Part shown: positions 47,361 to 58,466 of the stretch, piece by piece
How positions within the stretch are numbered: position 1 is the first letter of the stretch
How the letters are laid out: each line of letters begins with the position of its first letter
Origin: Vermamoeba vermiformis
Taxonomy: Eukaryota; Tubulinea; Echinamoebida
Length of the DNA stretch: 64,000 nt
Assembly: GCA_045837725.1 (NCBI GenBank)
Contig: JBEWZL010000101.1
Location: 248,001 to 312,000 of the forward strand
Direction of reading: 5' to 3'
The notes under the pieces: model-generated
Seen by the model: only the letters and a program-made list of their open reading frames with translations
The model's database searches: none
What the model was told of the DNA's origin: nothing
Translations under genes and position numbers: made by a program

Positions 47361-48639
47361 CTAAACGCGCTTTCGAAGCAGTAAGAACATAAACGCCTTT
47401 GAGATTAAAAAGACGGCAAAAAATACAAAATATAACACCCATATAGTATTGCATACTGTTATTCTCTTCTTCATATTGCTTAGCTTCGATCCTGCAGCTC
47501 GATCTCGATCCTCTAATATCAATCTTGTGTTCTTATCGGTAGTCATGTCTATATACAAACCATAATGATCGCTAGGATATAGGTAGTCCCATTTATGCGG
47601 ATAAACCAATTCGTTAGCGAATATTTTCATCGGAGCAACCGGATACCAAACGTCTTTAGATCTGGAGCTCATTGTAATTCGATCTAATCGCATCTGGCCA
47701 TCGCGCTTTAATATAACTTCGAAATATAGTCTATTCAAGAACAAATACTTCGCGTTAATCAATGCGTTGTTGACTGAATCCAACGTGTATCCGGGATCCG
47801 ATCCACAAGTCTCAGTCCAGAGGTCTATTAAATTGTTGCTAGGTATTATTGGACTCTCCTCTTCCGAGTGTAAATTAAAATCGCCAAATAAGAAGGTATC
47901 GTCGCATAATAGCTCCAAATCTATTGTTTCTCGGATTCGCTTCAATTGACTTTTGCGTTGCTTCTTCAAATCGTGTCTAGCTATTAAATGTAACGCACAA
48001 AATGCTATTTTTCGTTGAGTTATTGCATCAGTAAATACAGCTACGACAGGCGCTAAGAAAAAAATCAATGTTAAAAATGTCAGTCGATCAGATCTTGCTT
48101 TGTTAATTATTTTTTACCTCGTCTTAAGCCAGTAACTCTTTTACCACCAAAATCCATGACATATAACTCGTTCATAGGGTATTTGCACAACAAGACATTG
48201 CCCATCCAATGATCGGTATCGTTCAACGTCAAATTGACCGTTTTTTTCTTGCTGGCCAAATTATCACTAATAAAATAATCTCTTTGTATTATTGGATCGT
48301 CTGTTGATCATAAAATTAGGTTAATATCTGCTTTGATAATTAGGAAAAATAAACAAAATATTGAAAAATAATTACATTACCTAGTAAGAATTTAAGACAT
48401 GAATGAGTGACTTCATTAAGACCTATAATATCAGCTGATACTTCATCGATTATATCTACAATCTTCTTAAACCGTTCTTGGCTTCTTGAAAGTGCATCCG
48501 ACAAAAAATTCTCACAGTCCATCAATACGTTGAATGTGGCTATACGTAGTGATGACGTATTTAATATTGATTTATTCCCTGCATAGGGACGCCATTCTCT
48601 ATGATTGGGGTCGTATTGAAAGCACGGGATCTTGCGCAT
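47361..48639 (-). CDS. Endonuclease/exonuclease/phosphatase-fold protein with C-terminal membrane anchor
   Basis: Start ATG 48637-48639 (MRKIPCFQYDP). The EEP fold shows IATFNVLMD (Asn), IIGLNEVTH (Glu, metal ligand), CALHLIARH, LFGDFNLHSEEES (Asp-x-Asn) and YPSDHYGLYIDM (Asp-His), so all catalytic positions are present. The overall look is closest to TDP2-like or small EEP phosphodiesterases. The last 40 residues are a hydrophobic span (TIWVLYFVFFAVFLISKAF) with a basic end (LLLRKRV), a tail anchor. Substrate uncertain: a 5'-phosphotyrosyl DNA end, RNA or phospholipid head group are all possible for this fold. Confidence 0.8.
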
Positions 48640-48838
48640 CTTGTGTTATGTTGCTTCTATTGCTTAAAACACTATTAAACCTGGACTATTTATCTTTGGT
48701 ATCTTCCGTATTATTTTTTTATTTGAATATGCTGTGGTCCCGAATTGACGTGGCGAGAAAAAAACGTCATTATTTTTTTGCGGTCCCGTCAAAGAAATTT
48801 CGCATTTATTTGTTTTGGAGCGAGCAGATCTACTATAG

Positions 48839-51705
48839 ATGAAGCGAGTAGTGCCTGAACCTATCGAAGCTACAGATTTACTCGTCAAGAAGTATTTCCC
48901 TGATCTTCATTTGACGCCACCTTTGGACGCTTGGAATCCAACGCCACGGACTTCAGCGCCAGTCTACTTTGCGATTTCGTTTAAGCACGGTAATAATTAT
49001 TATTTATTAAATTGGATTGATCTGTTAAATTTAATTGCTATTACTATTCGTGCAATAAATTTGCTAATTTTTGTAGATTTTTATTGAGCAACAGCAATTT
49101 AAGAACTAGACGACTAATAGTGAAAATTTAGACTATGAAGAAAAGTCTTATATTAGAGAAGTCGATAAAGCAGTGTTAGGCATCAGATCTTGGGGTGGTG
49201 AATTTGGCGAGGTAACTTCAGAAAGCTCCGCTTTTGGACCACGCTATCAACATTACCACGATGAATGTGGACATAAATACTGCGAGCAGCATGGCCGATA
49301 TATATTGCCGAAGAAAGGCTTTGGCCCGAAAAAAATGGCGGTGATTGATTGGAGAGGATCCAGCGCGTAAGAAAATAATTTATTTTTTGAAAATTTAACT
49401 GCTTTTGTTAGCTCCTAATATCATAGTAGCCGGTCCTATAAGCAAATTATTATTGGCTAAAAAAATTAAGAAAATTGGCTCGAGCAGATCTGTTCTGTGG
49501 TTACCCTTCATTATTCGCTTATGATATTAATTATTATTAATAAGCAATATATTCTAAATCATATTATATTTAGTGAGGTAGTCAAGAGATACAACGAATG
49601 GTTTGAAAACAATTTGGATCTGCCATTGACGCTTAATTCTCCAAAAACACCTCGTTATGCCACACTAGTCATCAGTCGCTTATATTTCGTGCGCGGAATA
49701 AAACAGCAATTTATTTTTCCGCGAGGATGCATGTGCTATGAAGATCAAGAATTGTACGGGAACGCGAAGCACCAAATTAACGCCGGATTTTATAATAATC
49801 CATTGCAGGTATGATATTAATTCCCTTACTATATTTAGTCTATATTATCGCTGAACAATTATTCAATCAAATTGCTTCTTCGATGGATCAAGATCCGATC
49901 AGTTTTTTTTTTAAATATTTTTATCATTTTAACTGCATTTTAAAGCGTCACTAATTACATATACTTTATTAATTATAGGAAGATGGTTACGCGGTGTATT
50001 ATAACAAAGGCTTTGCGATTGTTCTGCCGAGCAACAAATTTTTGAACAGCGAATTGTTGTGGGCACGTGTGTGGAAAGAAGAGCAAATTGAAACTAGCAA
50101 AAATATGAATATGACGAGTGGGTGGAGCGATATTAGATATGACACTAAGGTAAGCTTTACAAGATCGCTTTCACTGGATCCAGATCCAAATCCGTCAAAA
50201 TTTTATCTCCTTGGAAGCGATTAATATGCCTCATAATCATATACTTAATATGCATTAATATAATTAATCAATTTTTAATATGAGTTCTGTTAAATACAGA
50301 TGACTGAAGAAAATATCGTCCGGTATCAATTTTTGCAGGTCTTGGCCACGCTATCAGAACTCAATAATAAGGTACTTAAATATACTCCATAAATATATTA
50401 TTAACTATATTATATGTAATAACACTATAATATTGTCATTATGTAGGTCCCCGGAGTTTCAAAAGAATTATCCAAGTCAGATCTGTTCACGAGATTTCAT
50501 CGCTACAACGCAGTTAATAACATCAAAGACATGTTCCCCCGTGCAGCGCGGAGACTAAGAGCGACTAAATATGTGTGGCACATGATCGGAAATGTCTTGA
50601 AAATGAAGTTGAGTGGCAAGTGGGAGAAAAAATCGTTGTGGATCGGGAGTTTGCCTCAAAATTTCAACGAAAATACCATTAATGAGTACGTTAATATTTA
50701 TGAACATTACTAATATGAAAACTATTCATTATCCAAATCTAGATCCGGATACAAAATAAGATCCGATAAAAAAATCCTTTTCTTGCTAAAAAACGTTCAA
50801 ATTCCAAAAATATTATTATAATATATATTACAATTATTAGATATATTATTATAATCTATCAATAATTGTTGTTCACAGTTACATCTCACCGTACATAATG
50901 CGAAAGTTGCGAAATTTCCAGTTCTTGGCCGAGTCTCGCACGTGCTTTCTGAATTTCAATAGCTCTGAAGACTGCAAAGCTGCAATGAACGAATTAAATC
51001 ACCGTCCTCACGGCATGAAAGTTGAATTTGCGAAGAAAAAACAAAATAATCCAAAAAATTCCAAAAAAGGAAATAATCAGCATCAAATCGGCAAGTGCTT
51101 CCGATGCAATGTTAAAGGGCACAAAGAAGACGAGTGTTATTATACGAGATCGATATTGCCGATCGAGATCTGGTTCCAAATTTTGGAGTACATGAATTTA
51201 TCCCGATTAGGAAAGATGTCAAAAATCTGCAAATATTGGAACAACGTCGTGTTTAGATATTGGAAGACCATCGTACCACTAGCGCACATCGTAAGTTTTA
51301 TCAAATTTATTTCTCAGAATTTTTTTTATCGATGTTTGGGACCTACTTTGCACCGTTCTAACTTTTCCTAATATAGCATTCTTCTTACGCTATTACACCC
51401 TTACACGCTGCCACGTGGCTTGAAAACATCAAGCTAATTAAATTCTTAATCAATACTGGTCCAAGTGAGTGGCTGAACGCGCAAGATCAACTCGGACACA
51501 CCCCATTGCATTACGGTACGCGAACATTTCTCGGCCTATAATTCATACATTATTGACCGCCAATGAAATAGCTTATGCATTGCAAAACAATACTATCGCT
51601 AAGGAGTTGAAGTCACGTGGGTCCAAAGAGTACATTGTGGACAAAGAGGGCCACAGACCTGAAGCACTGAACGTCAAAGAAAAAGCATGCATCAGAGACC
51701 GATGA
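48839..51705 (+). CDS. RRM / CCHC zinc-knuckle / F-box / ankyrin protein
   Basis: Spliced gene of about 10 exons. The N-terminal half (MKRVVPEPIEATDLLVKKYF, then RGCMCYEDQELYGNA) is unrecognised. A standard RRM follows: KSLWIGSLPQNFNENTIND (RNP2-like), then RTCFLNFNSSEDCKAAMNEL (RNP1 region) and MKVEFAKKK. Next are a basic linker, a CX2CX4HX4C knuckle (CFRCNVKGHKEDEC) and an F-box (ILPIEIWFQILEYMNLSRLG, then KICKYWNNVVF). Ankyrin repeats close the protein (TWLENIKLIKFLINTG, LGHTPLHYA). The last junction, HY-A, joins across a 65-nt intron. RRM and knuckle imply RNA binding; the F-box implies recruitment to an SCF ubiquitin ligase. A link of RNA binding to ubiquitin transfer is inference. Divergent from the EEP gene. 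Confidence 0.75.
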
Positions 51706-51811
51706 CCTCGTTACTGCAAGAGATAAAAAAACACAAAGCTTAATTTTCTCCTAATAAATCTCTCCTCCGTCACACAGTTAAAGATAGCTGTCAATAGGTC
51801 CTATAATTTGT

Positions 51812-51893
51812 AAGAGCCCTCGACGTAGCCATTGGTCTATACCCACCGACCTCCTCATCTAACGAGCTTATACTAGCCTGCAATAGCTGTCGA
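51812..51893 (+). pseudogene. 3'-tail remnant of a family X gene (second)
   Basis: Reads VAIGLYPPTSSSNELILA on the plus strand, matching the family X tail AAIGLYPSISSSN. Flanking TAGCTGTC(A/G)ATAGGTCC occurs on both sides (about 51,785 and 51,886), a short direct repeat. No upstream coding part. Confidence 0.65.
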
Positions 51894-51981
51894 TAGGTCC
51901 TATAATTTGTAAATTAAAAAATGTTTGTTGTTCAAAAAAGATAAAAAATAGCACGTATTGGTGCCATGAGGAGTACTTTGA

Positions 51982-52190
51982 CAATCAATGCACGCCGTCT
52001 AAGATTATGATAGACTTCGGAACGCGGTAAGTCTTTAACAGCACCGACAACAAGATCACTGGGAAATGGAAGGGATCTCGCTTAATCCAGCGAAAGTAGC
52101 CGGAAACGTAACACCAAGCGGATAAAACATTCCAGCAGCAATAGGAATAATAAGGGAGCTCCATAAGAATGACACCCGACATTCAACCGT
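51982..52190 (-). pseudogene. Duplicated last exon of the metal ATPase (copy C)
   Basis: The minus strand resembles the ATPase last exon, with the ATPase-like end [20 protein letters not shown]. The first part of the homology is now in a different frame from the end, so the exon is not intact. It retains GTCAATCG...GAAT from the parent acceptor side, which copy B has lost. Confidence 0.75.
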
Positions 52191-52471
52191 ATTCGACGAT
52201 TGACCTAAAGACAGCTGCGTGGGCTAGTGGTGTACCTAATTTTGGTAGAAAACTTTTGATTTGTGGATGTTTGAAAGGGCGGAATAAAGCTACACGTGTC
52301 GCACGTGCTACCAATTCGAAGAACGGAATTCCACCAATCATTGCAAAAACGTTTCATTGCAGGATAGCCAATCATCTTGCGAAATTTCAATTTTGTGGGT
52401 ACAACAACAAAAGCAGAAAAAAGGTTTTGTTTTGTTCATAAAACAGAAATTTAATCCTAACAAGCACATCG

Positions 52472-52603
52472 ATGGAATCACAAGTTGTTCAAGGTTCAGA
52501 CGGCCATATCTACCAGTACATTGCCGAAGGTCGCGGCAGCAACGGTACCATGTCCTACAGAGAGGTTGAAGATCTGTCTACTTATAATAGTGATATAATC
52601 TAG
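52472..52603 (+). pseudogene. Truncated second copy of the small protein gene
   Basis: ATG at 52,472; the first 31 codons match the gene at 40,582-40,752 (MESQVVQGSDGHIYQYIAEG). After SYREV a deletion of about 95 nt joins the frame to former 3' UTR, giving a different end (EDLSTYNSDII) and a stop at 52,601. The ORF is 43 codons. Probably a decayed copy, though the short product could still be made. Confidence 0.55.
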
Positions 52604-52872
52604 CTGCTTCGCTTGTACTGTTCGTTGTACTACATAAAGCTTATATCCTAAACTGTGTCTCACTTTTGATCAACCTCAAATAGTAAATAGTTGCCGTAAA
52701 CGTACTGTCGCGAGCTTTATCCGAGGTACGGGCTAGTTGGTTAGTCGGCCGGTATCAGAGTAGAAAATCCGTAAAAAGTTCTGTATTACATGTTTTATTA
52801 ACGAATATTAGGAAAAATAATTAAACCGTAAATAGATCCCCCATCTTCGGTTGTAACAAGGTCCCATCGGAT

Positions 52873-55800
52873 TTATCCTTCGCCACCATCAACGTCAGAT
52901 CGCTTGTTGCCTTGAGATAGTGCATGATGAGCTCCTCCAATTTCAGCTCCGCACTCGGGACAAGTAGATCTCTGCATCGCACCACCGCACTCACCGATCG
53001 TGTATAAATGACCATTAGGACACTTGTACCAGCCACCTAGTTCATATTTATAATGAGTACTGGGCCCTATTATGCATTATAAATGCGTACCTTTCTTGAT
53101 CTCGTGCGACATGGCCTTGACAATTTCTTTCATGCACTTCTCTTGGTTGCAGTTCTCGAGCATGTCTTTCGCTTCGTTGTGATTGGGATCAATAGCCAAG
53201 AGCTTCTGAAGGGCCACATTGGCCTCTACAAACTGTTGCAAGGCTAGAGAGGCTCGTGCAAGCTTCAACAAGACGTCGGTGTTGGTCGGATCCACTTCGA
53301 GTGCTTTTTGGAACAGCTTCTTGGCCTCGGTGTACTCGCGATTCTGATACTTCAACACACCTTCATTTGAAATGGTCGTTGCAATGACACGGGCTTTGAC
53401 GGCGTCAATGTCAGTCATGCGTCTTCTGATCTCTGGGAAATATCTCCGAGTCAGTTGAATGGGAGATCTGCACGTCGGACACTTCAGGTAGGCAATGTTC
53501 TTCTCTGAGGCTGTTTCCACTTGGACATAGTGATCGAACCCTTCCACGTCAAAAATGTGCTTGCAGTCCAGTTGAATGAATCTGAATAAAAATTAAGGTC
53601 AGATCTGGGTGCTCATGAAGACAGCAAAATTAGTTAATTCTATTGCAGCGGTAATTACTTACCTTGCGTCTTCGTCAGTCTCTTTCAATGAGCATTGCGT
53701 AATGTCATCGCGCCATTCACCGTCTATGTCGCACACTCTGCACATTTGAGGGCACTGTTCACCGCACAAGCCAATGCACGGGTGACGACACTTGAGCATC
53801 TTACGGCAAGGTTCATTGCAGCGAGGACGCGTGCAAATTTCTGAACAAGTCTTATCGCACTTGTGGTGCGTACACTTCCACACACACGGCTCTGAACACG
53901 GAATGCAAATGTCCGAGCACAGATCGCGGCACTTGCTGTGAACGCATTTGATCTCACATTTGCGTTTGCACGGTGCACATGACTTCTCGCACGTGTTTGA
54001 GCATGTGTGATTGCAGACCAAAGTCCTCTTGCAAGGTGCAGTGCATTTGACATGTCCATTTTTGCACTTTCCACACGTGCCTGCGCATTCGTGGCCGCAC
54101 TCTAATGTTGCTTTACAGGGCCTCTCGCACTCGATGGCATATGGATCGTGTTTCAGGTGACAGGCAACACTTTGCAAATGGTTGCAGGGCAATCGTACGT
54201 CCACCTTCTCATTGCAGTTTCTTGGGCATGGCTTACTGCAATCTGATTTGCATCTGTGTCCACACGGCAGGACTCGTGAGCACTTGTTCGTGCATATAAT
54301 TGGCACCTTGGACGCGTTGCACGGCACTGTCATCTCGTGGCCACAAGCTTCAAGTTTTACGGTGACGGGCTGCACGCATTCACCGCATTCTTCGTGACAC
54401 ATCTTGCCACAGTAATGGCCGCACGGGTCGTGCTTTCTTCGACACTGTTCGTAACAGACGTACTTGTCGTGTCCATCGGGGTGACAAAACTTTTTGCAGG
54501 AGTGGCCACAGTCCAACCTGTATTGACACGGAAGGGTGCAGCCGCCGTCACGCGCCTTTTCACGAATGTCGAGACCAGTTGACACCATGACGGAGTTTTC
54601 GGGGTGATTCTGACAACACAGTTTCATTGCAGGTCCAACACATCCGTTGACCATCATCAAGTAGATGATGTCTTGCCACAACTTGCTCTGTTGTTGCATC
54701 AACTCCGCATTTCCAATGATATAGAAGGCGTTGCGAGCACGTGAAAGTGCGACACAGACACGATTAGCAATTTTCAAGAAACCAATGTTGTTGTCTTTGT
54801 TGCTACGCACGAGTGACAAGATGATAATGTCGTTCTCTTCGCCTTGAAAGTTGTCAACTGATGACACTCTGATTGAAGAACAAGCTACACGGAGAAGATA
54901 TTAGCATAGGGAATTAATAAAGGATTCTATGTAACTTTACCTTCATTGTATTTCGCGTTTGCTTTAAGCTGCTCTTTGACGCGGAACAATTGTTGCAAGT
55001 ACATCGTGAGCACTGTAATCTTCTCGGGCTTGTAGCCTTGTTGCACGAGATACAAGCACAGATTGGCTGCTATCATTACCTCGTGGTCGTTGAACTTGCT
55101 TGAAGATTCAGCTGAAACCTTTTCGAGTACTTTGTGGTCCAAGAAGAACAAGTTCTTTTCGATGCCAAGCACCTTTTGAGGATGGTTGTGAACTGAAGGG
55201 TGGTCGTCTAATTGGTCGTAGATTGGGCTAATCAGCTGTGAAATTTCCGGTCTCATTCGACGTTGTGTTGACAGGCGTTTGAAGGGCACTTCATTCTTAG
55301 TCATGCGTTCAAACAACGACACGTCCAAGTTGTACTTCTTTGACAACGCGTACACTGCAGTAGATGGTCTGAGTTGTTGATGATCGCCAATCAGAATCAA
55401 GTGTTCTGTGTCTTTTGTCAGCGCTGTGATGATGTGTGCTTCGAGCACTTCTGCTGCTTCTTCAACGATCACAATCTTGGGCTTCAGTGCACGCAATAGG
55501 TCGACGTTCTTAGCGGCAGCAGTCGTGGTCATGCCGATCACTTTTGCTGCTCGGAGCTGTGCCATTGTTCTCGTGTTGTTCAGCTCTTTGAGCTCGCGGC
55601 ACTTGAGGTAGTACTCTTGCGACAACTCGGTCAATGCGTCGTTCAAGATGGATCGATTGTGCTTCAATACTCTGTCGTGAATGTCTCTTCTTACAGCGAT
55701 GTCAATGCCCCAGAGATTTTTGACTCCTCTTACCGACTGCAAGATGCGAGTCAGTTCCTGCTCATCGAGCTCGTCCACCCCTTCGACGGCCTGTACATTG

Positions 55801-58156
55801 AATACAGCTTCAGCTTGTCTCTGGCCTGGCTCTTGATACTCCTCTCGCTCGGCAAGCAGCTCCAACAACTCATCTTCATCGATATCGTCTGCAAGTTCTT
55901 CGTCGTCTTCGTCAAAATCATCGTCTTCAACAGCATTCTGATTTGCGTTCGCTCGTTGATTATTGCGGTTGTTATTGTTAGTTTGGGCCTTCTTGTTTGT
56001 TTTACTTTTCTTCTTCGTGGTGCCGTCGCTTAACCAAACTTGAACGAGCTTTCGATAGTTCACCTTCGCACCAGGTCCCGTGCTCAAAGACTTGATTTGA
56101 CTTGCTGAAAAAAGCTCTTGCAATAGCTCGATTTCGACGTACTCGGCGCTGATTTTCTTGGCGACATTGAGTATGGCGCCCTTCAACTTGTCAATTTGCT
56201 CTAGCAGTTCCTTGCGTTGCTTGTAGAACACGCCAGACATTTGCCATTGTTGGGCATACACGCTGCATTCTCTCTGCATGATCTCGCTCTTTGATCGTCC
56301 TCCCAAGCGAAGAATTTTCTTCTCAAACTGGTAGATTCCTTCGAGAAACTGATCGAGCGCGTGATTGGTGTAACATACGCAAAGAATCGGGACAGGCGCG
56401 TCGTTAGCCAGCATCAATTTGGCAGCTTGAAGACCAATGTACGTCTTGCCAGTGCCAGGCGGGCCTTGAACGATCGCGAGCTCCTTGGTGAGGACTTGCT
56501 TGAGTGCTGCCAGCTGACTGTCATCGACGCCTTCACCAAACGCTCTGGTTGAAGGCCATGCTCCAAGGAGATTCACGTGGCGCGTGAGAGTTCCTTTGAA
56601 AGCCGGAGTCATATCCCAAAAGTCTTTGCCCGAAGCTAAGTACTTGGGTGGAGCAATGACTTTGGAGTACTTCAGTAAGTAGTCCTGAAAGGGTACGTTA
56701 TCGCCCTTGGCTTGGAGTGCTCGCAAGACCGGGCCAAATGCCTCGAAGTATGCTGTCGAGGCTTCAATAATCGTGTAGACTTTGCCAGTGTTGAACTTTG
56801 GATCGTATCCGTTCACCAACTCGATCTCGATCTTGCCCTAATTTGACACGTGTAAGTACCGGTTTATTATGACGTGCAGCTCTGATGTTACCTTGGCTAA
56901 CATTTTCTCGTCTCTGTTTCCAACGACAGCCCAAAGCAAGTCCGAGGCAAAATCATCGCTTGAGAGGCACAACAATGACCCAGTCATGAGCCGTTTAGAT
57001 CTGGCCCAGTTGATCTTCGTATTGGCACCGATGTTCATTTGAAAGAATATTCCTTTTTCAGTCAAATGCGTGCCGACAACAGGCACATTCCAATAGATCT
57101 TGACACCATTCAAACGCTTGGTGTTAATCTCGCCTCGGTGAATGTAATAGACTGCCTTGCGAATGTCAGCAAAGCCGTCTTCGTGCAACAGTCGATAGTG
57201 CATGTCTAGGTAGTCATCGATATCAGCGTAGTGCTCGCCTTCAACTCTGTTCTTGCGGAGATGTTTCGCATCCGGATTGTTAAACATCTCTTCTTTGCTG
57301 GGAAACATTGGAATCTCACGGAAGTTTCCTGCAATGGATGTTAGTTCGTGCTACAATACTAAGATACGGAGATTATGGACAAACCTTTTGGTCCTCCGTC
57401 GTCTTTGGCTTGGGCAGCTTGTCTCTTTCTTTGTTCGAGCATGTGGTCCTTCTTCGCAACCAGCTTGGTTATCTCGAGAGCTAATTTCTCCTCTACGATA
57501 GCGGCAAGTGTTGCAAGATGTTGGATCAAAGGCAACACGTCGAAAATGGAATCGCGGGACAGATCGAGCAAGTGTCCGAGAAGTTTTACCACGAGCTGGA
57601 TGTAATGTGCTTTAAGACGCGCTCCATCAAGCAACATAAAGGTGCCGAGATTGTTGAGGAATTTAGAGGCCATGACCATTGAATAGAACGCTCCGCTGGT
57701 TGTTGATCGGATGTGGTCCATTAAATCAGGTGAAGCCAGTAACTCAAGCATTAACTCCACTATTTCAAGCTCTTGAAGTATCATTCTTTCGTTGAGGGCG
57801 TTCTTAAACTTCTTCTCTTCTCGACCAGTCAGATTTGACAAAGTTTGATCTGGATCGGCCGCGATTGTTTTTCTTAACCAAAATCTTAGCTCCCCAAAGG
57901 TCCATGGACGATCTTCATTTGGTTTTTCGTTGCGTTTGTGCTCCGTGTTATTCTTTTGTCCGCCGTGTTGAGTCAGATTCGGGCCACCAGCGTTGTTGTT
58001 ACGAGGGCGGGTATTATTGTTGGTATTCTGATTATTATTGCGGTTATTATTGTTCGCAAATCCATTACCACGACCAGATCCGCGTCCGCGACTTGAATTG
58101 TTGCCGCCTCTGGTAGCGTTAGGGTTTCTGAAACGAGGGTCGTTATTTTTTTCCAT
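52873..58156 (-). CDS. ZNFX1: ZNFX1-type helicase, full length (paralogue A)
   Basis: SF1 helicase family acting in RNA surveillance, antiviral sensing and, in worms, small-RNA inheritance. Start at 58,156. An RG/Asn-rich tail is followed by a helical repeat region and MFPSKEEMF. The helicase core has VQGPPGTGKTYIGLQAAKLM (Walker A), VIVEEAAEV (motif II), LIGDHQQLRPS, STQRRMRPEISQL, SSVDNFQGEENDIIILSLV and CVALSRARNAFYIIGN. NFX1-type zinc fingers follow (repeated CGHxC units such as CGHECAGTCGKC). A Cys-pair module (YLKCPTCRSPIQL), TPR-like helices (AKKLFQKALEVDPTNTDVL) and an RZ-type finger (WYKCPNGHLYTIGECGG, then CPECGAEIGG) close the protein. An acidic Asn-rich insert splits the core near 55,900. 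All animal ZNFX1 parts are present. Confidence 0.94.
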
Positions 58157-58466
58157 CTTTATATAGTCAATGGATTGTGTTATGTGGTTTAAAGTGATAA
58201 GCAATTAAAAGTCAAATGTCAAAACGAAAGAATTATTTTAACCTGCCAACACGGCGTGTTCGGTGTTTTTCCGACACGTTGAAATTTCAATAAAAATCTG
58301 CATTCAATCGATTTGATTAGACTTACTTATTTCTGTGCATAACACCTCAGCTTCGAGTGGGCATAATTTACAAATTGAAGCGTGATCGAAAACTGAAAAG
58401 AATTAAAAAATTAATTAAGATCCAATTTGGGGCAAGTTACAAATATTACTTACTTTGATAGTCGAC

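Larger units (their letters stand above)
51950..52735. repeat. Copy 2 of the inverted segmental duplication
   Basis: Reverse-complement partner of 40,380-41,265, about 11 kb away. It holds an ATPase-last-exon copy (minus) and the second small ORF (plus). A stretch of about 95 nt present in copy 1 near the end of the small ORF is missing here. Confidence 0.8.
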
